The position numbers and the translations under genes were made by a program. Below are positions 43,014 to 51,798 of a stretch of DNA of 64,000 nt, one piece after another. The notes below the pieces were generated by a model that worked only from the letters and a program-made list of their open reading frames with translations, did not search any database and was not told the origin of the DNA. The stretch lies in the NCBI RefSeq assembly GCF_021233055.1, contig NZ_CP089538.1:3178501-3242500 (forward strand), read 5' to 3'. This DNA is from Spirosoma oryzicola (GTDB lineage Bacteria > Bacteroidota > Bacteroidia > Cytophagales > Spirosomataceae). Every line of letters starts with the position of its first letter. Position 1 is the first letter of the stretch.

Positions 43014-45578
43014 ATGATCAATCGTTTATTGCTTCTGCTGGCTGTGGTCATCACGCTGGCGGCTTTTGCCTTTCGTTCCGACGAAACGGCTGTTATTCGG
43101 ATAAATCTGTTAGGCTACCGTCCGTCCAGTTCCAAAAACGCCGTGTGGGCCAGCCTGACCGACAAAAAAACGGCTCGCTTTCAAATCGTCAATGCGGAAA
43201 CGAATCAGGTGGTCTGGCAGCGGGAAGTTAGCCCGGCCTTTGGTGCTTACGGGCCTTTTCGCCAAACCTGCCGACTCAATTTCTCGGCCTTCCGGCAACC
43301 GGGCCGCTATTACCTTCGTACCGATGAAGGCACTCGTTCGCCCGCGTTTCGCATCGGCGAGGACGTGTATGATGGAGCTGCCGATTTTTGTCTGCGTTAC
43401 ATGCGGCAACAGCGCAGCGGTTTCAATCCGTTTTTAAAGGATTCCTGTCACACCCATGACGGCTATACGATGTACGGTCCCATGCCCGATAGCACGCACA
43501 TTGACGCGTCGGGTGGCTGGCACGATGCGTCGGACTATTTGCAGTATGTCACAACATCGGCCAATGCGACCTATCACTTGCTGGCCGCCTTGCGTGACTT
43601 TCCAACGGCTTTTGCGGATCAGCACCAAACCAACGGACTTGCGGGCGCAAACGGTCAGCCCGATGTTCTTGACGAAGCGCGCTGGGGCCTCGACTGGCTC
43701 CTGAAAATGCACCCGACCGACGAGTGGCTGTTCAACCAACTCGGCGATGACCGCGACCACGCTGGCCTGCGGATTCCTCAGGAAGATAAGCTGTACGGTA
43801 AAGGGTTCGAGCGTCCCGTTTACTTTGCAACCGGCGAACCACAGGGTCTTTTCAAGTACAAAAACCGGGCGACGGGCGTAGCGTCTACCGCTGGCAAAGT
43901 CAGCAGTGCACTGGCCCTCGGTTATCAGCTCATGCGCAATCGTCCTTCGGACTACGTAGATCGTGACTACGTAAACCGGCTTCGCCAACGGTCTCAATCA
44001 GCTTATCAGCTTGGCATTCAAAAGCCCGGCAATAGCCAGACTGCACCGGGTCGCGCACCTTATTTCTACGAAGAGGATAATTATACGGATGATATGGAAT
44101 TGGCCGCCGTAGAACAACTGAATGTAGCGGGTTCGGCTAGCAAACAGGCCGTTCAGTGGCGGAGCACAGCTCTTAAATTTGCGCGTCAGGAGCCGGTCAC
44201 ACCCTGGATCGACAACGATACGGCCCGCCATTATCAGTGGTATCCTTTCGTCAATATCGGTCACGCCGAACTCGCTAAACGACTTCCGATCAGCCAGCGC
44301 AAACCGGTCACCGATTTTTACAAACGCGGCATTGAAACCGTCTGGCAACGAGCCAGGCAAAACGCTTTTTACCGGGGTGTGCCGTTTATCTGGTGCAGTA
44401 ACAACCTGACTACTTCGTTCGCCACCCAATGTTACTGGTATCGTCAGTTAACGAATGATCAGCAGTATGCCGCGCTCGAACAGGCGAATTTCGACTGGCT
44501 ATTTGGCTGCAATCCGTGGGGAACGAGCTTTGTATACGGCTTACCGGCTATGGCTGACACGCCCGCCGACCCGCATTCTGCCTTTACGCACCTAAAAAAC
44601 TATCCGATCGATGGCGGTTTGGTGGATGGTCCCGTACGTGGCAGTATTTACAAGAATCTGATCGGTATCACGCTCAAAGAGCCCGATGAGTACGCCCTTT
44701 TTCAGAGTGATCTGGCGGTCTACCACGACGATTTTGGCGACTACAGCACCAACGAACCCACGATGGACGGAACCGCTTCGCTTGTTTACCTGCTGGCAGC
44801 CAAACAGTCCGAAAAGCGGCCCAAAACCGTAGAATTAGCCCGGTTGACGCCAAAAGCAGGTCAACCGTCGATTACCGATTCAAAAGCCACCTTCGATAAA
44901 GGAGCTAAAATTCAGGGTGATACCAGCAGCCGACAACTTTCCTTGGTGTTTACGGGCGACGAATTTGCCGATGGTGGTATGACCATTGCGAAGGTGCTTC
45001 GCAAACACAAGGTGAAGGCGTCTTTTTTTCTGACCGGACGTTTCCTGCGCAACCGGGCCAACGCTTCGCTCGTGCAGCAGCTTCGTCGCGATGGGCATTA
45101 CATCGGCCCTCACTCCGATCAGCATTTACTGTACTGCGACTGGACCAAGCGCGATAGTCTGCTGGTCACGCGCGAGCAGTTTTTGCGGGATTTAAAGGCG
45201 AATTATACCGCTTTAGGCCGATTCGGTATTCAGCGCAGCAAAGCAACCTGGTTTCTTCCGCCTTACGAATGGTACAATGACAGCATTTCAACCTGGACTC
45301 GGCAAGCGGGTTTACAACTAGTCAATTACACACCCGGAACGCTAAGCCACGCAGACTATACCACACCAGAAGCAGGTAATTACCGGGACAGCGAGACTAT
45401 TCTGCAATCGATTCGTACGTACGAACAACGGAATAGTAGTGGCCTGAACGGGTTTATTCTACTGATGCACTTGGGTACAGCGCCAAGTCGTACTGATAAG
45501 TTATACGATCACCTGGACGAACTGTTGACCGAACTTCGCCAGAAGCCATACCAACTGGTTAAGATCAACCAACTATAA
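43014..45578 (+). CDS. GH9 endoglucanase-like enzyme fused to a NodB-type polysaccharide deacetylase domain
   Basis: An 854-residue exported protein with a signal peptide (about residues 1-20). An N-terminal Ig-like cellulase domain (about 25-115) precedes the GH9 (alpha/alpha)6 domain (about 120-595), with DASGGWHDASDY at 164-175 holding the catalytic Asp pair and YSTNEPTMDG near 582-591 holding the acid Glu. After a linker, residues about 640-845 form a NodB-like domain: FTGDEFADGG in place of TFDDG, GPHSDQH for the His motif, FLPPYEWYN and LLMHLGT. The architecture is known in Bacteroidota; it would couple beta-glucan cleavage with removal of acyl groups. No transport genes are nearby. Confidence 0.87.
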   Translation: MINRLLLLLAVVITLAAFAFRSDETAVIRINLLGYRPSSSKNAVWASLTDKKTARFQIVNAETNQVVWQREVSPAFGAYGPFRQTCRLNFSAFRQPGRYYLRTDEGTRSPAFRIGEDVYDGAADFCLRYMRQQRSGFNPFLKDSCHTHDGYTMYGPMPDSTHIDASGGWHDASDYLQYVTTSANATYHLLAALRDFPTAFADQHQTNGLAGANGQPDVLDEARWGLDWLLKMHPTDEWLFNQLGDDRDHAGLRIPQEDKLYGKGFERPVYFATGEPQGLFKYKNRATGVASTAGKVSSALALGYQLMRNRPSDYVDRDYVNRLRQRSQSAYQLGIQKPGNSQTAPGRAPYFYEEDNYTDDMELAAVEQLNVAGSASKQAVQWRSTALKFARQEPVTPWIDNDTARHYQWYPFVNIGHAELAKRLPISQRKPVTDFYKRGIETVWQRARQNAFYRGVPFIWCSNNLTTSFATQCYWYRQLTNDQQYAALEQANFDWLFGCNPWGTSFVYGLPAMADTPADPHSAFTHLKNYPIDGGLVDGPVRGSIYKNLIGITLKEPDEYALFQSDLAVYHDDFGDYSTNEPTMDGTASLVYLLAAKQSEKRPKTVELARLTPKAGQPSITDSKATFDKGAKIQGDTSSRQLSLVFTGDEFADGGMTIAKVLRKHKVKASFFLTGRFLRNRANASLVQQLRRDGHYIGPHSDQHLLYCDWTKRDSLLVTREQFLRDLKANYTALGRFGIQRSKATWFLPPYEWYNDSISTWTRQAGLQLVNYTPGTLSHADYTTPEAGNYRDSETILQSIRTYEQRNSSGLNGFILLMHLGTAPSRTDKLYDHLDELLTELRQKPYQLVKINQL

Positions 45579-45582
45579 ATGA

Positions 45583-45617
45583 AAAATGCCTGCTTACACA
45601 CAGTAAGCAGGCATTTT
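45583..45617. terminator. Bidirectional terminator after the GH9 fusion gene
   Basis: Perfect 15-bp arms (45583-45597 and 45603-45617) with a 5-nt loop, A-rich on one side and T-rich on the other, between convergent genes. Confidence 0.88.
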
Positions 45618-45645
45618 AAAATCTATTCGTCAATTTTCTACTCCG

Positions 45646-46716
45646 TTAATTGACCCGCAGTTTCTGACCGGGACGAATACGTGACCGGGAAGAAAGATGG
45701 TTTTTCCGACTCAACGCCGACACAGACATGCCATAACGACTGGCAATCGAGCTAAGCGTTTCTCCCGAACGGACCCGGTGTAACACCGTCCGTTTGATGT
45801 GCGGTCGGGAGCCAGATTCCGACGACGACGAGCGACCTCCCCGCAGGTAATCCCATACCGAGCCGGTCAGCAGAAAATGATCCGAGTTAATTGTATTCTC
45901 CGGAAATGAGTAAATGTTGAGCGGACTAAACGGGTTGCCTTCGTAACGTGTTTCGAAGTGCAAGTGCGCGCCAAAGCTCCGACCGGTATTTCCACCAAGC
46001 CCCACCTGATCACCTGCCTTGACAAGCTGCCCCGTCTCAACGGTTTGTTTGGACATGTGTCCATAGAGGGTTTCCAGTCCATTATAATGGCGAACCAGTA
46101 CGTAGCGGCCATACCCGTTGCCATCCCAGCCTACAACCCGGACAATCCCATCAAAAGCCGCGTAGACCGGGTCACCCGTTTCCAGATCTAGGTCGGTACC
46201 CGTATGCCAGCGGCCCCACCGATACCCAAACGTAGAGGTCATTTTGCCCTCGTTCAAGGGCGCTGACCAGTAGTGGTTGGCTGGTGGGTCATAGAGCTTA
46301 AGATCGATAGCTTCGTTAAACTCCAGTGGATTGATGTTGTAGGGGTCAATGGTGCGGGAGTCCCAAACGGCGTAGTAGTCCGCTATTTTAACCCATTCGT
46401 TGCCGACCAGGACCGAGTCAATTATTTCAACCACGCTGGATTCGCCCTGGTCGATGGTGCTGGTGTCTTCGCTGACGACCTTATTCAGTTCTTTTTTGGG
46501 TTCGAATTGGTTATTAAAGCGCAGTTGGGTAGTTTCTTGTTCGAATGCTTCGTCCGCTTTCTGAGGCTGATCAACGATGGGTGCATTCGGGTTAGCCTGA
46601 TTTTTGGGTGTAATCGTAAGGTTCTTTTTAAACCGCCCCCGTTCCTGTGCCTGTGTTGTTAGGGTAACACACAGACAGCCAACGGCTAGGAGCCATCGAA
46701 CAGCCGTTTTTCTCAT
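45646..46716 (-). CDS. M23-family peptidoglycan endopeptidase with C-terminal LysM
   Basis: A 356-residue exported protein (signal MRKTAVRWLLAVGCLCVTLTTQAQ). The catalytic LytM domain (about 170-275) shows HTGTDLDLETG (zinc ligands His and Asp), GLETLYGHM and GAHLHFETRYEG (HxH). The C-terminal 45 residues are a LysM module (HRVRSGETLSSIASRYGMS...RPGQKLRV) for peptidoglycan binding. All zinc ligands appear present, so it should hydrolyse cell-wall cross-links rather than act only as a regulator. ATG at 46716 is the start; a TTG at 46725 is rejected. CATCTTTG lies just upstream and may be the -7 element. Confidence 0.9.
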   Translation of the reverse strand: MRKTAVRWLLAVGCLCVTLTTQAQERGRFKKNLTITPKNQANPNAPIVDQPQKADEAFEQETTQLRFNNQFEPKKELNKVVSEDTSTIDQGESSVVEIIDSVLVGNEWVKIADYYAVWDSRTIDPYNINPLEFNEAIDLKLYDPPANHYWSAPLNEGKMTSTFGYRWGRWHTGTDLDLETGDPVYAAFDGIVRVVGWDGNGYGRYVLVRHYNGLETLYGHMSKQTVETGQLVKAGDQVGLGGNTGRSFGAHLHFETRYEGNPFSPLNIYSFPENTINSDHFLLTGSVWDYLRGGRSSSSESGSRPHIKRTVLHRVRSGETLSSIASRYGMSVSALSRKNHLSSRSRIRPGQKLRVN

Positions 46717-46730
46717 CAGTATCAAAGATG

Positions 46731-46796
46731 AGTTTGCAGCTACCCGTTGTCGGTACGCTTATGGATCAGCCTACTGACAACGGGTAGCTGCAAACT
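46731..46796 (-). terminator. 21-bp hairpin after trxB
   Basis: Arms 46731-46751 and 46776-46796 are exact reverse complements with a 24-nt loop, starting 6 nt after the trxB stop codon. It must isolate trxB from the endopeptidase gene that starts 15 nt further on. Confidence 0.7.
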
Positions 46797-46802
46797 AGTA
46801 AG

Positions 46803-47759
46803 TTAATGAACAAGTTGTTGCTCCTGCATTTCTACAGTGACAAGATAACGTTCAGCATCAAGGGCAGCCATACAACCGGTTCCGGCGGCTGTAATAGCCT
46901 GACGATAAATGTTATCCTGGGCGTCTCCGCAGGCAAAGACACCAGGAATATTGGTGCGGGTACTTCCTTTGTCGGTCAGAATGTAACCGTTTTCGTCTAG
47001 ATGAAGGTACCCTTTAAAAATATCTGTATTTGGTTTGTGACCGATGGCAACAAAGAAGCCGGTCACGTCTAGAACGTTTTCTTCGCCCGTTACCGTATCT
47101 TTTACCCGGATACCTGACACTTCATCGTCGCCCAGCACTTCTACCGTTTCGGTATTATACAGGATTTCGATGTTTGGAGCGGTTTTAACGCGCTGCTGCA
47201 TGAATTTCGACGCCCGCATTTCGTCCCGGCGAACGAGCATGTATACTTTGCGGCACAAGTTAGCCAGATAGCTGGCTTCCTCGGCTGCGGTATCCCCCGC
47301 CCCGACAATCGCGACATCCTGCCCCCGGAAGAAAAAGCCGTCGCAAACAGCACAGGCCGAAACGCCCTTACCGTTTAGCCGCATCTCAGATGGCAGACCT
47401 AGCCATTTGGCCGAAGCCCCGGTTGAAATAATAACCGAATCGGCGGTTATCTCGTGTTTGTCATCAACGATGGCCCGGTGTACAGGACCCGAGAAATCAA
47501 CGTTGGTGACCATGCCATAGCGAATATCCGTACCAAACCGACGGGCCTGATTCTCTAAATCCAGCATCATCTGCGGTCCCTGAACACCGTCCGGATAACC
47601 AGGGAAATTGTCTACCTCATTGGTAATGGTCAATTGACCACCAGGCTGTGGTCCCTGGTACATAACAGGGTGCATATTAGCCCGCGATGCGTATATAGCC
47701 GCTGTATAGCCAGCTGGGCCGGAGCCGATGATCAGGCACTTAACGTGTTCGGAAGTCAT
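46803..47759 (-). CDS. trxB: Thioredoxin-disulfide reductase
   Basis: A 318-residue FAD/NADPH enzyme that reduces thioredoxin in the cytoplasm. The FAD-binding IIGSGPAGYTAA is at about 10-21, the redox-active CAVC at 136-139 (SACAVCDG), the NADPH-binding VGAGDTAAEE near 155-164 and the second FAD site GVFACGDAQD near 280-289. Length and motif order are typical. The ATG at 47759 is the family start; an upstream ATG-like codon at 47792 is rejected. The stop is followed at once by a long hairpin. Confidence 0.95.
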   Translation of the reverse strand: MTSEHVKCLIIGSGPAGYTAAIYASRANMHPVMYQGPQPGGQLTITNEVDNFPGYPDGVQGPQMMLDLENQARRFGTDIRYGMVTNVDFSGPVHRAIVDDKHEITADSVIISTGASAKWLGLPSEMRLNGKGVSACAVCDGFFFRGQDVAIVGAGDTAAEEASYLANLCRKVYMLVRRDEMRASKFMQQRVKTAPNIEILYNTETVEVLGDDEVSGIRVKDTVTGEENVLDVTGFFVAIGHKPNTDIFKGYLHLDENGYILTDKGSTRTNIPGVFACGDAQDNIYRQAITAAGTGCMAALDAERYLVTVEMQEQQLVH

Positions 47760-47940
47760 GTGATTGGTACTACGTTGTCTTCTTTTTAACAAAATACCGT
47801 TCCCTAAAAAAGGAGAGCATTAAGACAACATATACAAAATTGAAAAAAATCCCGCAGGAAAGCAAAAGAGCGTAACCGTGTAAGCAACAACCGATCTATT
47901 TTGGTTGATCCCGATACAAAAGCCATACGCCAAAGCTTTC

Positions 47941-49953
47941 TCAAAGCACGCGCCACTCGATCCGGCGATTCAACCGGCGGTTTTCGTCGCTCGTATTTGG
48001 CACAAGTGGGCGGGTTTTCCCAAATCCCGCGGCCCGTATTCGACCCGGATCAACACCTGTTTTCGTTAGATACGCCACAACAGCCTGGGCTCGCTTCTGC
48101 GAAAGAGTCAGGTTCGCTGCTGCGTCACCCCGGTCGTCGGTGTGGCCCGCAATTTCGATTTTGACGGCGGGGCTGGCTTTCAGAAAGGCCGATAAGCGAT
48201 CCAGTTCCGTACGTGATTTGTCGGCAAGATCGTAGCGACCCGTTTCGAAAAATAGGTTGTTCAGCGTTTCTTTAGCCGTTTCGCCCGCAATGGCAGGTTC
48301 AAGCGGTACGTTCATAGACATTCCCGCGCCCGCGTCCCGCTTCTGGGTGAAGTCGAACGAAAGACTTTTGAACAGATACCCCGGCACACTGACGTACAAC
48401 GCGTACTCACCACCACTGGGCAGCACAGCCGTGTACTGACCCGTCTGCTGATCGGCCTGTACGCGTGAAACAACTTGGTTCGTGGCTAAGTCAATCAATT
48501 CGACCGTAGCGGCCAACGGCTTTTTCGTTTTCGCATCGGCGACAATTCCTTTGAGGTAACTCACGGGCTTTACCCGCTCCCGCAGCGATTCGGGCAAGTC
48601 AAACGCGTACAGTCTCGACTTTTGCGAAACACCGTCTTTCTGCTCCTCAAATGAGTAATAAGCCCGCTTGCCATTGGCCGCCACAAATAACGAAGCCTGG
48701 TCTTCGGAGGTGTTGATTGGGTAACCCAGATTAGCAGGTGACGACCAGCCCGTTGCGGAGCTGTCCGATACGAATAAATCGTACCCGCCCATCCCGACAT
48801 GCCCTTCCGACGCAAAGAACAGACTCTGCCCATTGGCGTGAATAAACGGCGACGCTTCGTTGAAAGCCGTGTTGACCGGCTCGCCAATGTTGACCGGCTC
48901 CCGCCAGTTTCCTTCGCCGTCCAGATCGCTGCGCCAGATGTCACGTCGCCCTTTTCCGCCCGGCCTGTCCGACACGAAATAAAGCCGTCTGCCATCCGCG
49001 GATAACGACGGCTGCGACTCGTAAAAGCGCGTATTTACTGACGAACCAAGATTTTCGGGAGCTGACCAGTCGTTGCCGGTTTTGCGACTCAGATACAGAT
49101 CACAACTGCCGAACCCTTTCCGCCCCTGACAAGCCGTAAATACCAGCATCCGTCCATCCGCTGACAAGCTAGCGGTACCTTCGTTGTCGGGCGTGTTGAT
49201 GCTGGCGTCAAGCGAAACCGGCGGTGACCAGGTTTCGCCGTTGAAGGTTGAGGTCAACAGGTCCTCGTCCCCTTCGGGCTTGAGGGCCGTAAAAACAAGC
49301 GTCTGCTCATCGGCGGTCAGTACGGGAAAATACTGCGAAGGTGTGGTTTGCAAGACAGGCGACAGCGGCTTGGGATCAACCGGTTGCGGATGCTGAACAG
49401 CCTCCTGCGCAAACCGCGCGGACTCAATCTGACGACCAATGCGTTTTCCCTGCACCGACTGGGGCGGAAACAGTGTCTGAAACTTTTCCAGATAAGGCAA
49501 CGCTTCCGCGTAACGCCCCAACCGAAGGAGTGTGTTACTCAACGATTGGTAGGCCGCTCCTGACGCCGGACTGTCGGGCTGAATTTTTATTGCGTTCCGG
49601 TAAGCGGCAACGGCGGGTTCGTACCGGCGGGTAAACTCATAAAGTTGCCCAAGTTTCAGGTACGCATCCACAAAGTCAGGGTCCTGCTTGACAGCCTGCT
49701 CCATGAACGGAATCGCTTCGTTCGCCTTGCGCTCGCCGAATAGTTTGATTGCCTGATTATAGAGCTCCTTTGCTTTAGCGTTCTGCGCGAGCAGCGATGT
49801 ACAGGGAAAGAGCAACAGGCCAATCAGCAGCGAATAAAGTAAAGCGCGGGAAACGTAGCGTTCGGGGTTACTCGTCTGTAGTGCGGTGGTGCGGCATGTC
49901 AACACCGTGTCCGCACAAACACGTTGATTATCTTTACTACGAAACGTACCCAT
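47941..49953 (-). CDS. OmpA-family protein with TPR and PD40 propeller
   Basis: A roughly 670-residue envelope protein. After a signal segment (LLYSLLIGLLLFPCTSLLAQ, placed unusually deep at about residues 38-57 from the chosen start) come TPR repeats (KAKELYNQAIKLFGERKANEAIPFMEQA and two more), a WD40-like PD40 propeller (repeated GTASLSADGRMLVF, QPSLSADGRRLYFVSD, FIHANGQSLFFASEG), a carboxypeptidase-regulatory-like beta domain, and a C-terminal OmpA peptidoglycan-binding domain (FFETGRYDL, IAGHTDDRGDAAAN, LSQKRAQAVVAYL). The design matches T9SS/gliding accessory and Bacteroidota envelope proteins. The start is uncertain: 49953 is chosen to avoid overlap with queE, and a later GTG/TTG nearer the signal is possible. 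Confidence 0.82.
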   Translation of the reverse strand: MGTFRSKDNQRVCADTVLTCRTTALQTSNPERYVSRALLYSLLIGLLLFPCTSLLAQNAKAKELYNQAIKLFGERKANEAIPFMEQAVKQDPDFVDAYLKLGQLYEFTRRYEPAVAAYRNAIKIQPDSPASGAAYQSLSNTLLRLGRYAEALPYLEKFQTLFPPQSVQGKRIGRQIESARFAQEAVQHPQPVDPKPLSPVLQTTPSQYFPVLTADEQTLVFTALKPEGDEDLLTSTFNGETWSPPVSLDASINTPDNEGTASLSADGRMLVFTACQGRKGFGSCDLYLSRKTGNDWSAPENLGSSVNTRFYESQPSLSADGRRLYFVSDRPGGKGRRDIWRSDLDGEGNWREPVNIGEPVNTAFNEASPFIHANGQSLFFASEGHVGMGGYDLFVSDSSATGWSSPANLGYPINTSEDQASLFVAANGKRAYYSFEEQKDGVSQKSRLYAFDLPESLRERVKPVSYLKGIVADAKTKKPLAATVELIDLATNQVVSRVQADQQTGQYTAVLPSGGEYALYVSVPGYLFKSLSFDFTQKRDAGAGMSMNVPLEPAIAGETAKETLNNLFFETGRYDLADKSRTELDRLSAFLKASPAVKIEIAGHTDDRGDAAANLTLSQKRAQAVVAYLTKTGVDPGRIRAAGFGKTRPLVPNTSDENRRLNRRIEWRVL

Positions 49954-49976
49954 CCAGAAGCGCCAAACTTTTTCCT

Positions 49977-50627
49977 TTACGGAATGTCCATGTATTTGTG
50001 TGTCTGCAACGAAATTTGCCATTGCGGGTGATCTTTAACGTAATCAACGATGCGGGACAGCATTTCATTGGAACGACTCCACTCTGTTTGCAAAAAGAGT
50101 TTGCAATCAGGTCGCAGATGCGGTACAAACGATTCGGCAAACGCAAAATCAGACGAATTGTAAATGATTACTTTCAGTTCGTCGGCTTTCTGAAAAATAG
50201 CCGGGTTGGGCTTTTTGAATTTTTTGGGTGAAAAGCAGATCCAGTCCCACGAGCCGGTAACGGCCTGACACACGCCCGACGTTTCGATGTTGGTCTGGAA
50301 ACCGGCGCGATGCAGCGCGGCTGTAAGGTCGGTAAGATCGTGCATGAGCGGCTCTCCACCCGTTATGACTGCCATGCGGCCAGGGTACTGCAAGGCCCCT
50401 TCCACAATAGCCTCAATGGATTGTTTCGGATGCGCGTCGGCATCCCACGATTCTTTAACGTCGCACCAGTGGCATCCTACGTCGCAGCCGCCGAGCCGGA
50501 TGAAGTAAGCCGCCCGTCCGGTGTGAGCGCCTTCCCCCTGAAGCGTATAAAAAGCTTCCATAACCGGCAGCGTAGCCGGTGTGGATTCGAGGGTATCTAG
50601 TTCCTGTTGTTTCTGTTCCAAAAGCAT
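49977..50627 (-). CDS. queE: 7-carboxy-7-deazaguanine synthase
   Basis: A 216-residue radical SAM enzyme of the queuosine pathway, converting 6-carboxy-tetrahydropterin to 7-carboxy-7-deazaguanine. The iron-sulfur ligands are Cys48, Cys52 and Cys55 in GGCDVGCHWCD (CxxxCxxC); AFYTLQGEGAHTG (about 25-37), the GGEPLM motif and IETSG follow as in the family. No other queuosine genes are in the window. The gene has a leaderless-type promoter and diverges from the LytTR gene. Confidence 0.94.
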   Translation of the reverse strand: MLLEQKQQELDTLESTPATLPVMEAFYTLQGEGAHTGRAAYFIRLGGCDVGCHWCDVKESWDADAHPKQSIEAIVEGALQYPGRMAVITGGEPLMHDLTDLTAALHRAGFQTNIETSGVCQAVTGSWDWICFSPKKFKKPNPAIFQKADELKVIIYNSSDFAFAESFVPHLRPDCKLFLQTEWSRSNEMLSRIVDYVKDHPQWQISLQTHKYMDIP

Positions 50628-50631
50628 AGCA

Positions 50632-50662
50632 CAAAGATACGCACTTATAACCCAGGCGTAAA
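50632..50662 (-). promoter_or_regulatory. Promoter of queE, leaderless type
   Basis: On the minus strand, TTTA (50662-50659), 19 nt, TATCTTTG (50639-50632), an exact -7 element. The queE ATG begins only 4 nt later, so the transcript should start at or next to the start codon. Confidence 0.6.
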
Positions 50663-50666
50663 GATT

Positions 50667-50696
50667 TTTGAAACCGTACTCGTCTTGTTATTTTTG
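50667..50696 (+). promoter_or_regulatory. Promoter of the LytTR gene, leaderless type
   Basis: TTTG (50667-50670), 18 nt, TATTTTTG (50689-50696), both exact. The ATG begins at 50702, 5 nt after the -7 element, so the mRNA is probably leaderless. The element interleaves with the divergent queE promoter. Confidence 0.65.
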
Positions 50697-50701
50697 TCGG
50701 T

Positions 50702-51634
50702 ATGCTTCAATCTGTACGCTCGTTCCTGAACCGTCCCATTGCCGAAGAATTTAGCTTCCGTAACCACGTCAAACTGGCTTGGCAGGGCGGCCTTTACGTT
50801 TTCGTATTTACCAGTCTACTGAGCGGTAGTTTCAGCCACCTCGACCGACTGATGATGACGGCGTTGGTTTCGGTCGGCGTTGTTGGGGTTGTACTCTTAG
50901 CCAACGTGCTTATACCAAAGCTGGTTCCTGCCTTTTACAACGAAGATCGGTGGACCGTGGGTCGGCACATTCCGCACGTCCTACTGGTTCTGTTCCTGAT
51001 CAGTTGCAGTAATCAGCTTATTCTAAGTTTGTTGAATGTGTCCCGGCCAAGTTTTGGGCAGATGTATTTTTCCGTTACCGTCATTGGATTCTTCCCGATC
51101 ATGCTGGGGGTATTTGTCGCAGAACAACGACGCCTTAAACGGAATCTGGCCCACGCGCAGACCTTGAACGAGTTCGTTAGTCAACGCGCGGAGACGGCGG
51201 TAACCGTTGCGGCCACCCCTACCGTCAGCGTGATACAGGGTCAGGAGTTTGTCCAATCCAGCCCGATTGTGCTTACCTCTGAAAACGGGAAGGAGCGCTT
51301 GAGTCTGCAACCCGACCAGTTGCTTTATATCGAATCGGTCGGAAACTATGTCGATGTGCATTGGTTAAATCTGGCTCAGCCGCAGAAAACCGTTCTGAGA
51401 AGCACCCTCAAAGAAATCGCCGACACGCTCAGCAATTATCCGCAGTTTTTTCGTTCCCACCGCGCTTTTCTGGTCAATCTGAAAGCCGTTAGCCAGACGG
51501 AAGGCAACGCACGGGGCTACCAGTTAACGATCACCGGCGCTGAGGTTAAGATCCCCGTTTCCCGGAGTTATCTGGAAGCCTTCGATCAACGTATGACATT
51601 GCCGCCATTGATAGGCGGTCCGGCTCTTTCCTAG
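50702..51634 (+). CDS. Membrane-bound LytTR-family transcriptional regulator
   Basis: A 310-residue regulator. The N-terminal half holds four membrane segments (about 28-46, 50-72, 88-110, 118-138), followed by a linker helix and then a LytTR DNA-binding domain (about 195-300) with LSLQPDQLLYIESVGNYVDV, VLRSTLKEIADTL, FFRSHRAFLVNLKAV and IPVSRSYLEAF. A direct membrane-to-DNA regulator without receiver domain; common in Bacteroidota, and no histidine kinase is adjacent. It may autoregulate from the overlapping divergent promoters (inference). Confidence 0.9.
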   Translation: MLQSVRSFLNRPIAEEFSFRNHVKLAWQGGLYVFVFTSLLSGSFSHLDRLMMTALVSVGVVGVVLLANVLIPKLVPAFYNEDRWTVGRHIPHVLLVLFLISCSNQLILSLLNVSRPSFGQMYFSVTVIGFFPIMLGVFVAEQRRLKRNLAHAQTLNEFVSQRAETAVTVAATPTVSVIQGQEFVQSSPIVLTSENGKERLSLQPDQLLYIESVGNYVDVHWLNLAQPQKTVLRSTLKEIADTLSNYPQFFRSHRAFLVNLKAVSQTEGNARGYQLTITGAEVKIPVSRSYLEAFDQRMTLPPLIGGPALS

Positions 51635-51798
51635 CTAAAGACAACCATTTTTCGGCTTCCCATTCATCCCTTTCCGTCCCAAACGGCCCGGAAACGTCAT
51701 TTTATCCCTGTACCGTACTGCGTGTCCCACCCCCTTGCAGCGCCGTTTCCGCTGACTGAGTTTTGTATCATTCAACCGATTCAAAACCTAGTTCAGCT

